From an uncultured Clostridia bacterium (GTDB lineage: Bacteria; Bacillota; Clostridia; Oscillospirales; Acutalibacteraceae): a DNA stretch of 11,682 nucleotides. The stretch lies in contig CANRDH010000034.1 of NCBI GenBank assembly GCA_947629295.1, positions 1 through 11,682 of the forward strand, given 5' to 3'. This document shows, in pieces, positions 6,181 through 11,682 of this stretch (position 1 is its first letter; every line of letters starts with the position of its first letter). Under the pieces are notes generated by a model. The model saw only the letters and a list, made by a program, of their open reading frames with translations, did not search any database and was not told where the DNA came from. Both the position numbers and the translations under genes were made by a program.

Positions 6181-7314
6181 TTATTTTTCTTTATAATTTC
6201 CGAGGAACGAAAATTCCGTAAGCTCGTCGGACAGCGCACAAATAAGCTCCAGAGTATCCCTGTTATCCGTACTTCCGGCAAAATCAAGATAAAACATATA
6301 TTCAAACGATTTTCCGTAAATCGGGCGGGATTCAATCTTCGTAAGATTAAGTCCGTGAGAGGCAAAACGGCAAAGTGTGCTGTACAATGACCCCGTTACA
6401 TGAGGGAGTGCAAAACAAAGACTTATCTTATCCGAACCCGGTTCAATATACATATTCTTTGCGATAACAATAAATCTTGTGGTATTATCGGGATTATTCT
6501 GAAATCCGCGCATAATGACCTCAAGTCCGTATTCTTTTGCCGCCTCTTCAGAGCATATTGCCGCCGCGGATATATCCTCACTTTCCGCAACCATTTTTGC
6601 CGCCTGCGCCGTGCTTACATATTCCTTTACCGTAACGCCGCTGCGGCTGTTAAGAAAATCTGAGCATTGGGATAATGCCTGCTCATGAGAATAAATAGAT
6701 TTTATATTCTCCGCCCTTGCTCCCTTTTTCGCCGCAAGACAATGGTTTACGCGGATATCTGCCGCTGCGGCTATGTAAAAACGATATTTTAACATAAGGT
6801 CATATACCGCCGTAACCGAACCCGCTGAACTGTTTTCTATCGGAACGACACCGAAATCTGCCTTTCCGTCCTGTATTGCTCTGAACACCTCCTTGAAAGG
6901 AGAATAAAACTCAGGCACTGCATCAGGGAACACCTTTTTTGACGCCATATGTGCATAGGCTCCCTGTGCGCCGAAGCAGGCAATTCTTACCTTGTCGGAC
7001 TGAAACGGCAGATTTTCCTCAGCTCCTACTATACGATTTTTCAAATCGTTTCCGCTTCCGAGCATATCATGCTGCAATGCTCTGCTAAGCTCCATAACGG
7101 TGGAATAGAGAAGCCTTGCACTGCCGCCGTATTCGCCTGCCTTTTCAGCTACGCTGTCAAGTACCTGCCGCTCTCTTTCGGCATTGAATATCTTCATTCC
7201 GTTTGCAAGCTTATACTGTGCAACCTTTTTTGAGCATTCCATACGTCTTATAAAAAGCTCGATAATCTGTTCATCTATATTATCTATTTCATTTCTTATA
7301 GGCTTAAGACTCAT
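6181..7314 (-). CDS. pheA: Bifunctional chorismate mutase / prephenate dehydratase (P-protein)
   Basis: This enzyme turns chorismate into prephenate and then phenylpyruvate, the committed route to phenylalanine. The 377 residues contain an AroQ-type chorismate mutase at about 1-85 (RNEIDNIDEQIIELF, RRMECSKKVAQYK, AERERQVLD) and prephenate dehydratase at about 111-290 (ACFGAQGAYAH at 112-122, VPIENSSAGSV at 157-167, SHEQALSQC at 209-217, NTTRF at 277-281). A regulatory ACT domain follows at about 298-370, with the ESRP motif (328-331) associated with phenylalanine binding, so allosteric inhibition by phenylalanine is likely. GGGGGAG upstream of ATG 7312-7314 supports the start. It follows aroC after a 27-bp gap and closes the operon. 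No frame break or missing key residue is seen. Confidence 0.97.
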   Translation of the reverse strand: MSLKPIRNEIDNIDEQIIELFIRRMECSKKVAQYKLANGMKIFNAERERQVLDSVAEKAGEYGGSARLLYSTVMELSRALQHDMLGSGNDLKNRIVGAEENLPFQSDKVRIACFGAQGAYAHMASKKVFPDAVPEFYSPFKEVFRAIQDGKADFGVVPIENSSAGSVTAVYDLMLKYRFYIAAAADIRVNHCLAAKKGARAENIKSIYSHEQALSQCSDFLNSRSGVTVKEYVSTAQAAKMVAESEDISAAAICSEEAAKEYGLEVIMRGFQNNPDNTTRFIVIAKNMYIEPGSDKISLCFALPHVTGSLYSTLCRFASHGLNLTKIESRPIYGKSFEYMFYLDFAGSTDNRDTLELICALSDELTEFSFLGNYKEK

Positions 7315-7341
7315 TTTTCTCTCCCCCGCTTATTCGTAAGT

Positions 7342-8427
7342 TTACAGCATATTTACATCTTTCAGAATATTTATCACCGCAATCGCCGCAGCAGCTTCCA
7401 CAACGGGCACTGCCCTTATTACAACACATGGGTCGTGCCGTCCGTGAATAATAATTTTCGTATTCTCATGCTTTTGAAGATCCACCGTATTCTGCTCCGT
7501 CGATATTGAAGGAGTCGGCTTGAAGCCCGCCCTGAATATTATAGGCATCCCCGAGCTTATTCCTCCCAGGATACCGCCGTGATTATTCGTGCGAGTCCTG
7601 ACGGTATCACCGTCAAAATAAAATTCATCATTATTTTGGCTTCCGCGCATTTCGGATGCCGCAAAGCCTGCGCCGAACTCAATTCCCTTTACTGCGGGAA
7701 TACCGAATACTATTGATGAAATAACATTTTCTATTCCGTCAAACATCGGAGAACCTGCACCTGCGGGCATACCAACTATCGCACATTCCACAACTCCTCC
7801 TATGCTGTCACGCTCCATTCTGCACTGCTCTATAAGCTCCCGCATTGCGTCTTCCTTCGTCTTGTCAATAAGTCCGAATACTTCACCCGAAAGTCTGTCT
7901 ATAAGCTCATCGGGAATATTAACATAGTCAAAGCCGCTGTCTTTTATGTTTCCTATCGAGGAGATATGCGCGCCTATTTTTATGCCTCTGCGACTGAGTA
8001 TCTGCCTGCATACCGCACCGGCAAACACAAGCGGAGCAGTAAGCCTTCCCGAGAAATGTCCTCCGCCGCTTATATCATTGAAGCCATTATATCGCACACT
8101 TCCCGTGTAATCCGCATGACCCGGCCGCGGACAGGAAAGTATATTTCCGTAATCTCCCGAGCGTGTATTTGTATTCCTTATTACAGCACAAAGCGGAGCA
8201 CCTGTTGTCGCAGCATTCAGCACACCTGACAAAACCTCCGGAATATCCTTTTCAAGCCTCGGCGTGGCTGTTTTATCCTTTCCGGGGGCTCTTCGCGCCA
8301 TCTGCTTATATATTTCATCAAAATCAAGCCTTTCTCCTGACGGAAGTCCGTCCATGACGATTCCTATACCTCTGCCGTGGCTTTCACCGAATATTGATAT
8401 TTTCACTCCGTTACCCCATGACGACAT
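7342..8427 (-). CDS. aroC: Chorismate synthase
   Basis: Chorismate synthase eliminates phosphate from EPSP to give chorismate, using reduced FMN. The 361-residue protein shows the first signature FGESHGRGIGIVMDGLP (13-29, His17), RPGHADY (101-107), GGHFSGRLTAPL (122-133), NNHGGILGGISSGMP (271-285) and GRHDPCVVIRAVPV (329-342). I chose ATG 8425-8427, not the in-frame ATG at 8458-8460, because GGAGGT precedes it by 7 nt and the protein then begins MSSWGNGVKISIFG as the family does. The start overlaps the end of aroA by 17 bp, so the two are translationally coupled. Its substrate is the aroA product. Confidence 0.97.
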   Translation of the reverse strand: MSSWGNGVKISIFGESHGRGIGIVMDGLPSGERLDFDEIYKQMARRAPGKDKTATPRLEKDIPEVLSGVLNAATTGAPLCAVIRNTNTRSGDYGNILSCPRPGHADYTGSVRYNGFNDISGGGHFSGRLTAPLVFAGAVCRQILSRRGIKIGAHISSIGNIKDSGFDYVNIPDELIDRLSGEVFGLIDKTKEDAMRELIEQCRMERDSIGGVVECAIVGMPAGAGSPMFDGIENVISSIVFGIPAVKGIEFGAGFAASEMRGSQNNDEFYFDGDTVRTRTNNHGGILGGISSGMPIIFRAGFKPTPSISTEQNTVDLQKHENTKIIIHGRHDPCVVIRAVPVVEAAAAIAVINILKDVNML

Positions 8428-9679
8428 CAGTCTTACCTCCCAGTTTTCCATAATCCGCAAAAAAAGACGGATACGATTTATTTACACTTTCCATATCGGA
8501 TATTATTATATCACCCTCACACCTCACAGCCGCCATCGCAAGCGACATAACGATTCTGTGGTCGTTATAGCCCTCAACCTCTCCGCCATGCAGCATATCC
8601 ACTCCATCTATGATCAATCCGTCTTCGGTTTCGGTAATATCCGCGCCAAGCCTCGAAAGTCCGTCCGTCATGGCGGCAAGTCTGTCACACTCTTTGATTC
8701 TGAGTCTTGCCGCTCCCTTAATGACCGTTCTTCCTTTTGCAAGAGCTGCCGCAACAGACAGTGCGGGAACCATATCCGGAATGTTTTCCGCATCTATTTC
8801 AATTCCGGCAAGCTTATCGGGTCTTATCGTTATTTTGCCGTTATTTTCCGTTATTTCGGCGCCGAACCGCCTGTATATTTCAACACATTCCTTATCCCCC
8901 TGTGCAGAGGCGAGAGAAAGATTATCAATACAAATTTCACTTCCGAGAGCCGCAGCCGTCATATAAAAGGCGGCGTGTGACCAATCTCCTTCAACCGAAA
9001 AGCTTTGCGGGATAAATCTCTGATTGCCCGCTATTTTCCAACCGAAGTCGGTTTTTTCAATATCAACACCGAAATCCTTCATTATACCTGTGGTCATATC
9101 AATATATCCGACAGACTGAGCCTCTGATGTAAGCCTTATTTCGCTGTCACCGTCCAGCAGGGGAAGCGCAAGCATAAGTCCTGTTATAAACTGCGAGCTT
9201 ATGTTTCCTGGAATTTCATAAATTCCGCTGCGCAGCTTTCCCTTTATCTCAAGCGGAAGTCCGTTTGCCGTATAAAAGCTTATTCCTTTCTCCGGCAGGC
9301 AGTCCGCATACACTCCTATCGGTCTTTCGGGAAGCTTTCCGTGACCGACAAATGTAACCTCCGCACCTCCCGCTGCCGCAACGGGTATAAGAAACCTCAG
9401 TGTCGAGCCGCTTTCTCCACAGTCGAGCACGGTTTTCGCTGTACTGAAGGTATTTGTACCGTCAACCGTAAGGGTATCTCCGTCAAGGGAAATATCCGCT
9501 CCCAGATTTTTCATACAAGTAATAGTTGCGCTTATATCATCGGAAAGATCAATCGGGCGGATAACGCTTTTACCCTTTGCGAGTGACGCGCAGATTATAG
9601 CTCTGTGAGCGGCGCTTTTTGACGGCGGCACCGATACCGTCCCCTTAAGAATTACGGGTGAAACTTTAACCTTATGCAA
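8411..9679 (-). CDS. aroA: 3-phosphoshikimate 1-carboxyvinyltransferase (EPSP synthase), TTG start
   Basis: EPSP synthase joins shikimate 3-phosphate and PEP. The 422 residues show PPSKSAAHR (18-26, Lys21), DCGESGSTLRFLIP (86-99), SSQFITGLML (161-170), PDMVPAL (301-307, Asp302), RIKECDRL (327-334) and YNDHRIVMSLAMAA (371-384). At the residue where glyphosate tolerance often arises, Gly91 of ESGST is conserved; sensitivity cannot be judged from that alone. Translation most likely begins at TTG 9677-9679, since the protein then starts MHKVKVSPVILKGTVSVPPSKS as the family does, AAAGGA lies 9 nt upstream, and no in-frame ATG is available nearby. It is the first gene of aroA-aroC-pheA. Confidence 0.96.
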   Translation of the reverse strand: MHKVKVSPVILKGTVSVPPSKSAAHRAIICASLAKGKSVIRPIDLSDDISATITCMKNLGADISLDGDTLTVDGTNTFSTAKTVLDCGESGSTLRFLIPVAAAGGAEVTFVGHGKLPERPIGVYADCLPEKGISFYTANGLPLEIKGKLRSGIYEIPGNISSQFITGLMLALPLLDGDSEIRLTSEAQSVGYIDMTTGIMKDFGVDIEKTDFGWKIAGNQRFIPQSFSVEGDWSHAAFYMTAAALGSEICIDNLSLASAQGDKECVEIYRRFGAEITENNGKITIRPDKLAGIEIDAENIPDMVPALSVAAALAKGRTVIKGAARLRIKECDRLAAMTDGLSRLGADITETEDGLIIDGVDMLHGGEVEGYNDHRIVMSLAMAAVRCEGDIIISDMESVNKSYPSFFADYGKLGGKTDVVMG

Positions 9680-9695
9680 ACCTATACATCCTTTA
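9672..9695 (-). promoter_or_regulatory. aroA translation start region: TTG start with overlapping 5-codon ORF
   Basis: The AAAGGA ribosome binding site of aroA touches an ATG (9687-9689) that opens a 5-codon frame (Met-Tyr-Arg-Phe-Ala, stop at 9672-9674) overlapping the TTG start in another phase. The ATG has no spacing from the Shine-Dalgarno sequence, so it is probably not used; the TTG at 9 nt is better placed. The weak start may keep aroA expression low. Confidence 0.45.
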
Positions 9696-9705
9696 AATAC
9701 ATTTT

Positions 9706-9739
9706 ATACTATAATAACATAATATCGTGTAAAAGTAAA
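9706..9739 (-). promoter_or_regulatory. Promoter(s) for aroA-aroC-pheA
   Basis: Two overlapping solutions exist on the minus strand: TTTACT (9734-9739)/N17/TATTAT (9711-9716), and TTTACA (9728-9733)/N16/TAGTAT (9706-9711). Either puts transcription start within about 30 nt of the aroA TTG. The leader is thus far too short for a T-box or a phenylalanine attenuator, so control at this promoter must be by a DNA-binding protein, growth-rate effects or enzyme feedback. Confidence 0.6.
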
Positions 9740-9811
9740 ATAAAATCCGACAAATAATATTTTCATTAATTTTTTAAAAAAGAAATTTATTTAAAATTTA
9801 CCTAACCATTA

Positions 9812-9840
9812 TTGACAATAATTCAGGGTTACTATAAAAT
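9812..9840 (+). promoter_or_regulatory. Promoter for the TPR protein gene
   Basis: TTGACA (9812-9817), 17 bp and TAAAAT (9835-9840) on the plus strand predict a start near 9847, about 30 nt before the ATG. It lies back to back with the aroA promoter, about 70 bp of very AT-rich DNA apart (including TTTTTTAAAAAA around 9770-9780), which may act as an upstream-element-like region for both. Confidence 0.72.
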
Positions 9841-9875
9841 ATAAGAAAGAGGATTAAAGAAAGGTAAAAAGCAAT

Positions 9876-10739
9876 ATGTTTGATTTTCTTAAAAACAGAA
9901 AGGATACCGAAGTGCCAAACAGTCCGGAGCTTGCCGAACGACTGAAAAACGAAGCCGAGGAGCTTAATGAAAACGACGAACCCAAAAAAGCTCTTAAAAT
10001 ATGTACGAGGGCATATGAAATATATACAGGCTTGTATGCCGCGGATTCCGAAAAATATAAGCCCTTCCTTGCTTCCTGCTGCGGTCTGCTCGGAAATATA
10101 TATGATAAGCTTGAAAAATACGTTACCTCCTGCGAATATTATAAAATAGCACATGAGCTTTATACGGAGCTTTCTGCAAACGGGGATGCAGAATATACGG
10201 AGCTTCTGGCAGATCAGTACAGCGGTATCGGGGATACATTCTTTTTCAGGGAAAATTATGCCGAAGCGGAAACCAATTATATGAAATCCCTTGAAATCTA
10301 TACTACCCTCTCTAAAAGCGATCATGACAAATATATCGAGGATGTAGCCTATTGCTATGACTGTCTTGCCAAGGCATACAGCGGAAAGGAGGATTATACT
10401 GCCGCGATTGAAGCGTATGAAAAGGTAATCTCAATATTCGAAGCTCTTGCTGCAAAATTTCCCGACCCCGAATCAAACGAAGAAGCAGTCGGGTACAATG
10501 ACGATCTTGCCTCTGCCTATAACGACATCGGTTATACATACTCATGCGTAAAGGATTTTGAGGACGCGGAAAAATATTATCTCAAGGCCGCTGAGATATA
10601 TCGTCTTCTCGCAAAAATCGACGCATATGAGTATTCATATGATCTTACTCTTCAATATGAGGATCTTGCGGCTCTTTATGAGGATATGGGCAAACCCGAG
10701 CTTGCATCGGAATATGAAAAAAAGGCAAAAAAGAATTGA
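9876..10739 (+). CDS. Cytosolic tetratricopeptide repeat protein, function unknown
   Basis: The 287-residue acidic protein consists almost entirely of six TPR-like helix pairs at about 16-57, 61-103, 107-149, 153-195, 207-249 and 253-286. The unit is about 43 residues, longer than the canonical 34, resembling the kinesin-light-chain/NB-ARC-associated style. Recurrent features are a Tyr at the unit start (YKPFLA, YTELLA, YIEDVA, YNDDLA), a central small-residue turn (GNIYDKLEKY, GDTFFFRENY, AKAYSGKEDY, GYTYSCVKDF) and an exit helix ending in IYxxLxxxD. There is no signal peptide, membrane segment or catalytic domain, so it is probably a scaffold for protein contacts. AAAGG about 11 nt before the ATG is a mediocre ribosome binding site. 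It stands alone, divergent from aroA and followed by tRNA-Leu; its neighbours suggest no partner. No convincing terminator follows it. Confidence 0.85.
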   Translation: MFDFLKNRKDTEVPNSPELAERLKNEAEELNENDEPKKALKICTRAYEIYTGLYAADSEKYKPFLASCCGLLGNIYDKLEKYVTSCEYYKIAHELYTELSANGDAEYTELLADQYSGIGDTFFFRENYAEAETNYMKSLEIYTTLSKSDHDKYIEDVAYCYDCLAKAYSGKEDYTAAIEAYEKVISIFEALAAKFPDPESNEEAVGYNDDLASAYNDIGYTYSCVKDFEDAEKYYLKAAEIYRLLAKIDAYEYSYDLTLQYEDLAALYEDMGKPELASEYEKKAKKN

Positions 10740-10820
10740 CATATTTGATTTTGCCCTGCCGCTTGACTGAATTAAACAGAATTATTCTTTAAAATAAATA
10801 AAAAAACTTTTAGAAAATGC

Positions 10821-10849
10821 TTGACAAATATTCTTAAATGTTATATAAT
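10821..10849 (+). promoter_or_regulatory. Perfect consensus promoter for tRNA-Leu
   Basis: TTGACA (10821-10826), 17 bp and TATAAT (10844-10849) match the sigma-A consensus exactly. The start is expected near 10856, about 23 nt before the mature tRNA 5' end. Confidence 0.92.
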
Positions 10850-10852
10850 AAA

Positions 10853-10873
10853 CACTGTTCCGAGGGAACAGTG
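10853..10873 (+). promoter_or_regulatory. Perfect 9-bp dyad at the tRNA-Leu transcription start
   Basis: CACTGTTCC (10853-10861) and GGAACAGTG (10865-10873) are perfect inverted arms around GAG. The dyad starts 4 bp after the -10 box and covers the predicted start site, ending 5 nt before the mature tRNA. It could be a repressor operator or a 5' hairpin in the tRNA precursor. There is no T-run, so it is not a usual terminator of the upstream gene. Confidence 0.6.
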
Positions 10874-10878
10874 AATAC

Positions 10879-10963
10879 GCGAGTGTGCTGGAATAGGCAG
10901 ACAGGCACGTTTGAGGGGCGTGTGTTTCACGACGTATGGGTTCAAGTCCCATCACTCGCACCA
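10879..10963 (+). tRNA. tRNA-Leu (anticodon GAG)
   Basis: The 85-nt gene folds as a class II tRNA. Acceptor GCGAGTG (10879-10885) pairs with CACTCGC (10953-10959), then A73 and an encoded CCA (10961-10963). The anticodon arm is CACGT/GCGTG around TTGAGGG, giving anticodon GAG (codons CUU/CUC) with U33 and G37. The T arm is ATGGG-TTCAAGT-CCCAT. A long variable arm (TGT/ACG around TTC) fits leucine. It has its own perfect promoter and its own terminator, so it is a single-gene transcript. Confidence 0.96.
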
Positions 10964-10985
10964 TGTGTGCCCATACAGGGCGAGC

Positions 10986-11017
10986 AGCGTTCGGAGTTTT
11001 CCGAGCGCTTATTTTTT
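10986..11017 (+). terminator. Intrinsic terminator of tRNA-Leu
   Basis: AGCGTTCGGA (10986-10995) pairs with TCCGAGCGCT (11000-11009) over 10 bp with one U-G pair and a GTTT loop, followed by TATTTTTT. The U-G pair exists only in plus-strand RNA, supporting the direction. Confidence 0.94.
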
Positions 11018-11035
11018 ACCTGTACCGTAAAATAT

Positions 11036-11063
11036 TTGCATATTCGAGTATTATACTTATAAA
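11036..11063 (+). promoter_or_regulatory. Possible promoter for the lipoprotein gene
   Basis: TTGCAT (11036-11041), 16 bp and TATAAA (11058-11063) is a moderate sigma-A match placed between the tRNA terminator and the lipoprotein ATG. The leader then holds a small TCAGT/ACTGA hairpin (11079-11093) just before the ribosome binding site AGGGGG (11095-11100), which may modulate translation. Confidence 0.45.
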
Positions 11064-11107
11064 TTAACTTTACGGGGATCAGTCGGATACTGACAGGGGG
11101 TATAACA

Positions 11108-11584
11108 ATGAAAAAGTATATTTGTGCATTTCTTTCCGCCGCAATAATCTTTTCGCTTATTATAATGAGCGGATGTTCGGATTTTGAATTTAATCCTTTG
11201 GGAACATGGGAATATTCGGAGGAGATATATTACATAGACGGTAAAGAGGTTAACCGTGTTGAAAAAAATGATATGCTGTACGGCGGCATGAAATATATTT
11301 TTGAAAAATCCGGCACAGGATACATTGATGTAGCCAACTACCGCAGTCAAGAATTTACATACGATTATGATGACAAAAATGTTTTTGTCCATTTGATAAT
11401 ACCGGATGATATGGATGCTTCCAAAATACCCAACAATAACGGTATTGTGGAAACAGAATATACTGTTTATGACAGTGATGGAGACAGCCCCGCCAAGCTT
11501 ATCAGAACCGAAGAATATAAGGCTAAGGATGAGAACGGCAAGGAGGTTTCTGTTAAAACGGAATATGTTTTAGTAAAGCTTTAA
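11108..11584 (+). CDS. Small predicted lipoprotein, function unknown
   Basis: The 158-residue protein begins with a basic N-terminus (MKKY), a hydrophobic stretch to about residue 19, and the lipobox MSGC ending in Cys23. It should be lipidated and anchored on the outer face of the cytoplasmic membrane; Met at -3 is acceptable but less usual than Leu. The mature part is acidic and strand-rich, with NPLGTWEYSEEIYYIDGKEV (29-48) and YIFEKSGTGYIDV further on. This GTW...FxxxGTG pattern is common in small lipocalin-like extracytoplasmic domains of Clostridia and Bacteroidetes. The fold is inference and the ligand unknown. AGGGGG 7 nt before the ATG supports the start. It appears monocistronic, with a hairpin 34 bp after its stop. 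Confidence 0.85.
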   Translation: MKKYICAFLSAAIIFSLIIMSGCSDFEFNPLGTWEYSEEIYYIDGKEVNRVEKNDMLYGGMKYIFEKSGTGYIDVANYRSQEFTYDYDDKNVFVHLIIPDDMDASKIPNNNGIVETEYTVYDSDGDSPAKLIRTEEYKAKDENGKEVSVKTEYVLVKL

Positions 11585-11617
11585 ACCGTACCAAAGCAGT
11601 ATAGCATAAAGTCAAAT

Positions 11618-11652
11618 CGGCAGCTTCATAACCGGAAGGTAAGAGGCTGCCG
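11618..11652 (+). terminator. Hairpin after the lipoprotein gene, probable terminator
   Basis: CGGCAGCTTC (11618-11627) pairs with GAGGCTGCCG (11643-11652) over 10 bp including one U-G pair that favours the plus strand. The loop is 15 nt and the following TTTAGTTA is only a modest U tract. Confidence 0.65.
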
Positions 11653-11682
11653 TTTAGTTACATAATTTAAAATATTGCCTAT

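Noticed and set aside
8264..8980. 238-residue plus-strand frame across the aroC/aroA junction
   Set aside because: It is antisense to two well-recognised enzymes and resembles no protein family.
9680..9740. T-box or attenuator before the aromatic operon
   Set aside because: Only about 30 nt separate the predicted start site from aroA, with no T-box sequence or terminator hairpin.
9768..9781. TTTTTTAAAAAA palindrome as a regulator site
   Set aside because: Expected in AT-rich divergent promoter DNA; it has no distinctive half-site and can be explained by base composition.
9798..10325. 175-residue hydrophobic minus-strand frame
   Set aside because: It is antisense to the TPR gene, whose Glu/Lys/Tyr-rich codons give hydrophobic residues on the reverse strand; no ribosome binding site or promoter fits.
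10740..10820. Terminator for the TPR gene
   Set aside because: Only a 4-bp AT-rich dyad near 10780 and scattered T residues are present; too weak to call.
10782..10964. 60-residue minus-strand frame starting MVRVMGLEPIRRE
   Set aside because: It is the reverse complement of tRNA-Leu, a well-known source of spurious annotated proteins.
10879..10982. tRNA-Leu as an integration site for a mobile element
   Set aside because: No integrase gene or duplicated tRNA 3' end is visible; the terminator and a normal gene follow at once.

Overview
The window looks like ordinary chromosome from a low-to-moderate G+C anaerobic Firmicute of the class Clostridia, plausibly an Oscillospiraceae/Ruminococcus-type gut organism. 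The clues are an L27 protein with a cleavable N-terminal extension next to its Prp protease gene, a Mini-RNase III gene, an Obg with a C-terminal OCT domain, near-consensus sigma-A promoters with 16-17 bp spacing, strong AGGAGG-type ribosome binding sites and frequent ATA isoleucine codons. No phage, transposon, CRISPR or defence genes are seen, and I find no clearly new multi-gene system. The family-level placement is inference.

Layout, left to right. (1) 1-539, minus: the N-terminal 179 codons of pyruvate kinase, running off the left edge. (2) 540-905: a 366-bp gene-free region with the pyk promoter firing left, an independent near-consensus promoter firing right into a structured non-coding stretch (candidate small RNA), and a GC-rich hairpin just past the end of the sulP-type gene. 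(3) 906-4851, minus: an apparent operon of obg, mrnC and a SulP/STAS anion transporter with an unusual repeat-bearing C-terminal extension. (4) 4852-6122, minus: the rplU-prp-rpmA ribosomal operon with its own consensus promoter, a structured L21-type leader and a strong terminator. Between rpmA and the terminator lies a cluster of competing palindromes. (5) 6181-9679, minus: aroA-aroC-pheA, which carry shikimate 3-phosphate to chorismate and on to phenylpyruvate. (6) 9680-11682, plus: a divergently transcribed cytosolic TPR protein, a tRNA-Leu(GAG) gene with perfect promoter and terminator, and a small lipoprotein.

How the parts fit. Two cassettes concern the ribosome: L21/L27 with the protease that matures L27, and the assembly GTPase Obg with the 23S rRNA maturation enzyme MrnC. 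The aro/phe cassette makes the phenylalanine precursor, using PEP (the pyruvate kinase substrate) at the aroA step. The SulP transporter appears translationally coupled to mrnC (1-nt gap) but has no evident functional link to it. The TPR protein and the lipoprotein have no assignable function.

The items most worth a second look are the candidate small RNA at about 719-852, the 22-residue DPE repeats at the SulP C-terminus, the palindrome cluster after rpmA, and the perfect 9-bp dyad at the tRNA-Leu transcription start.
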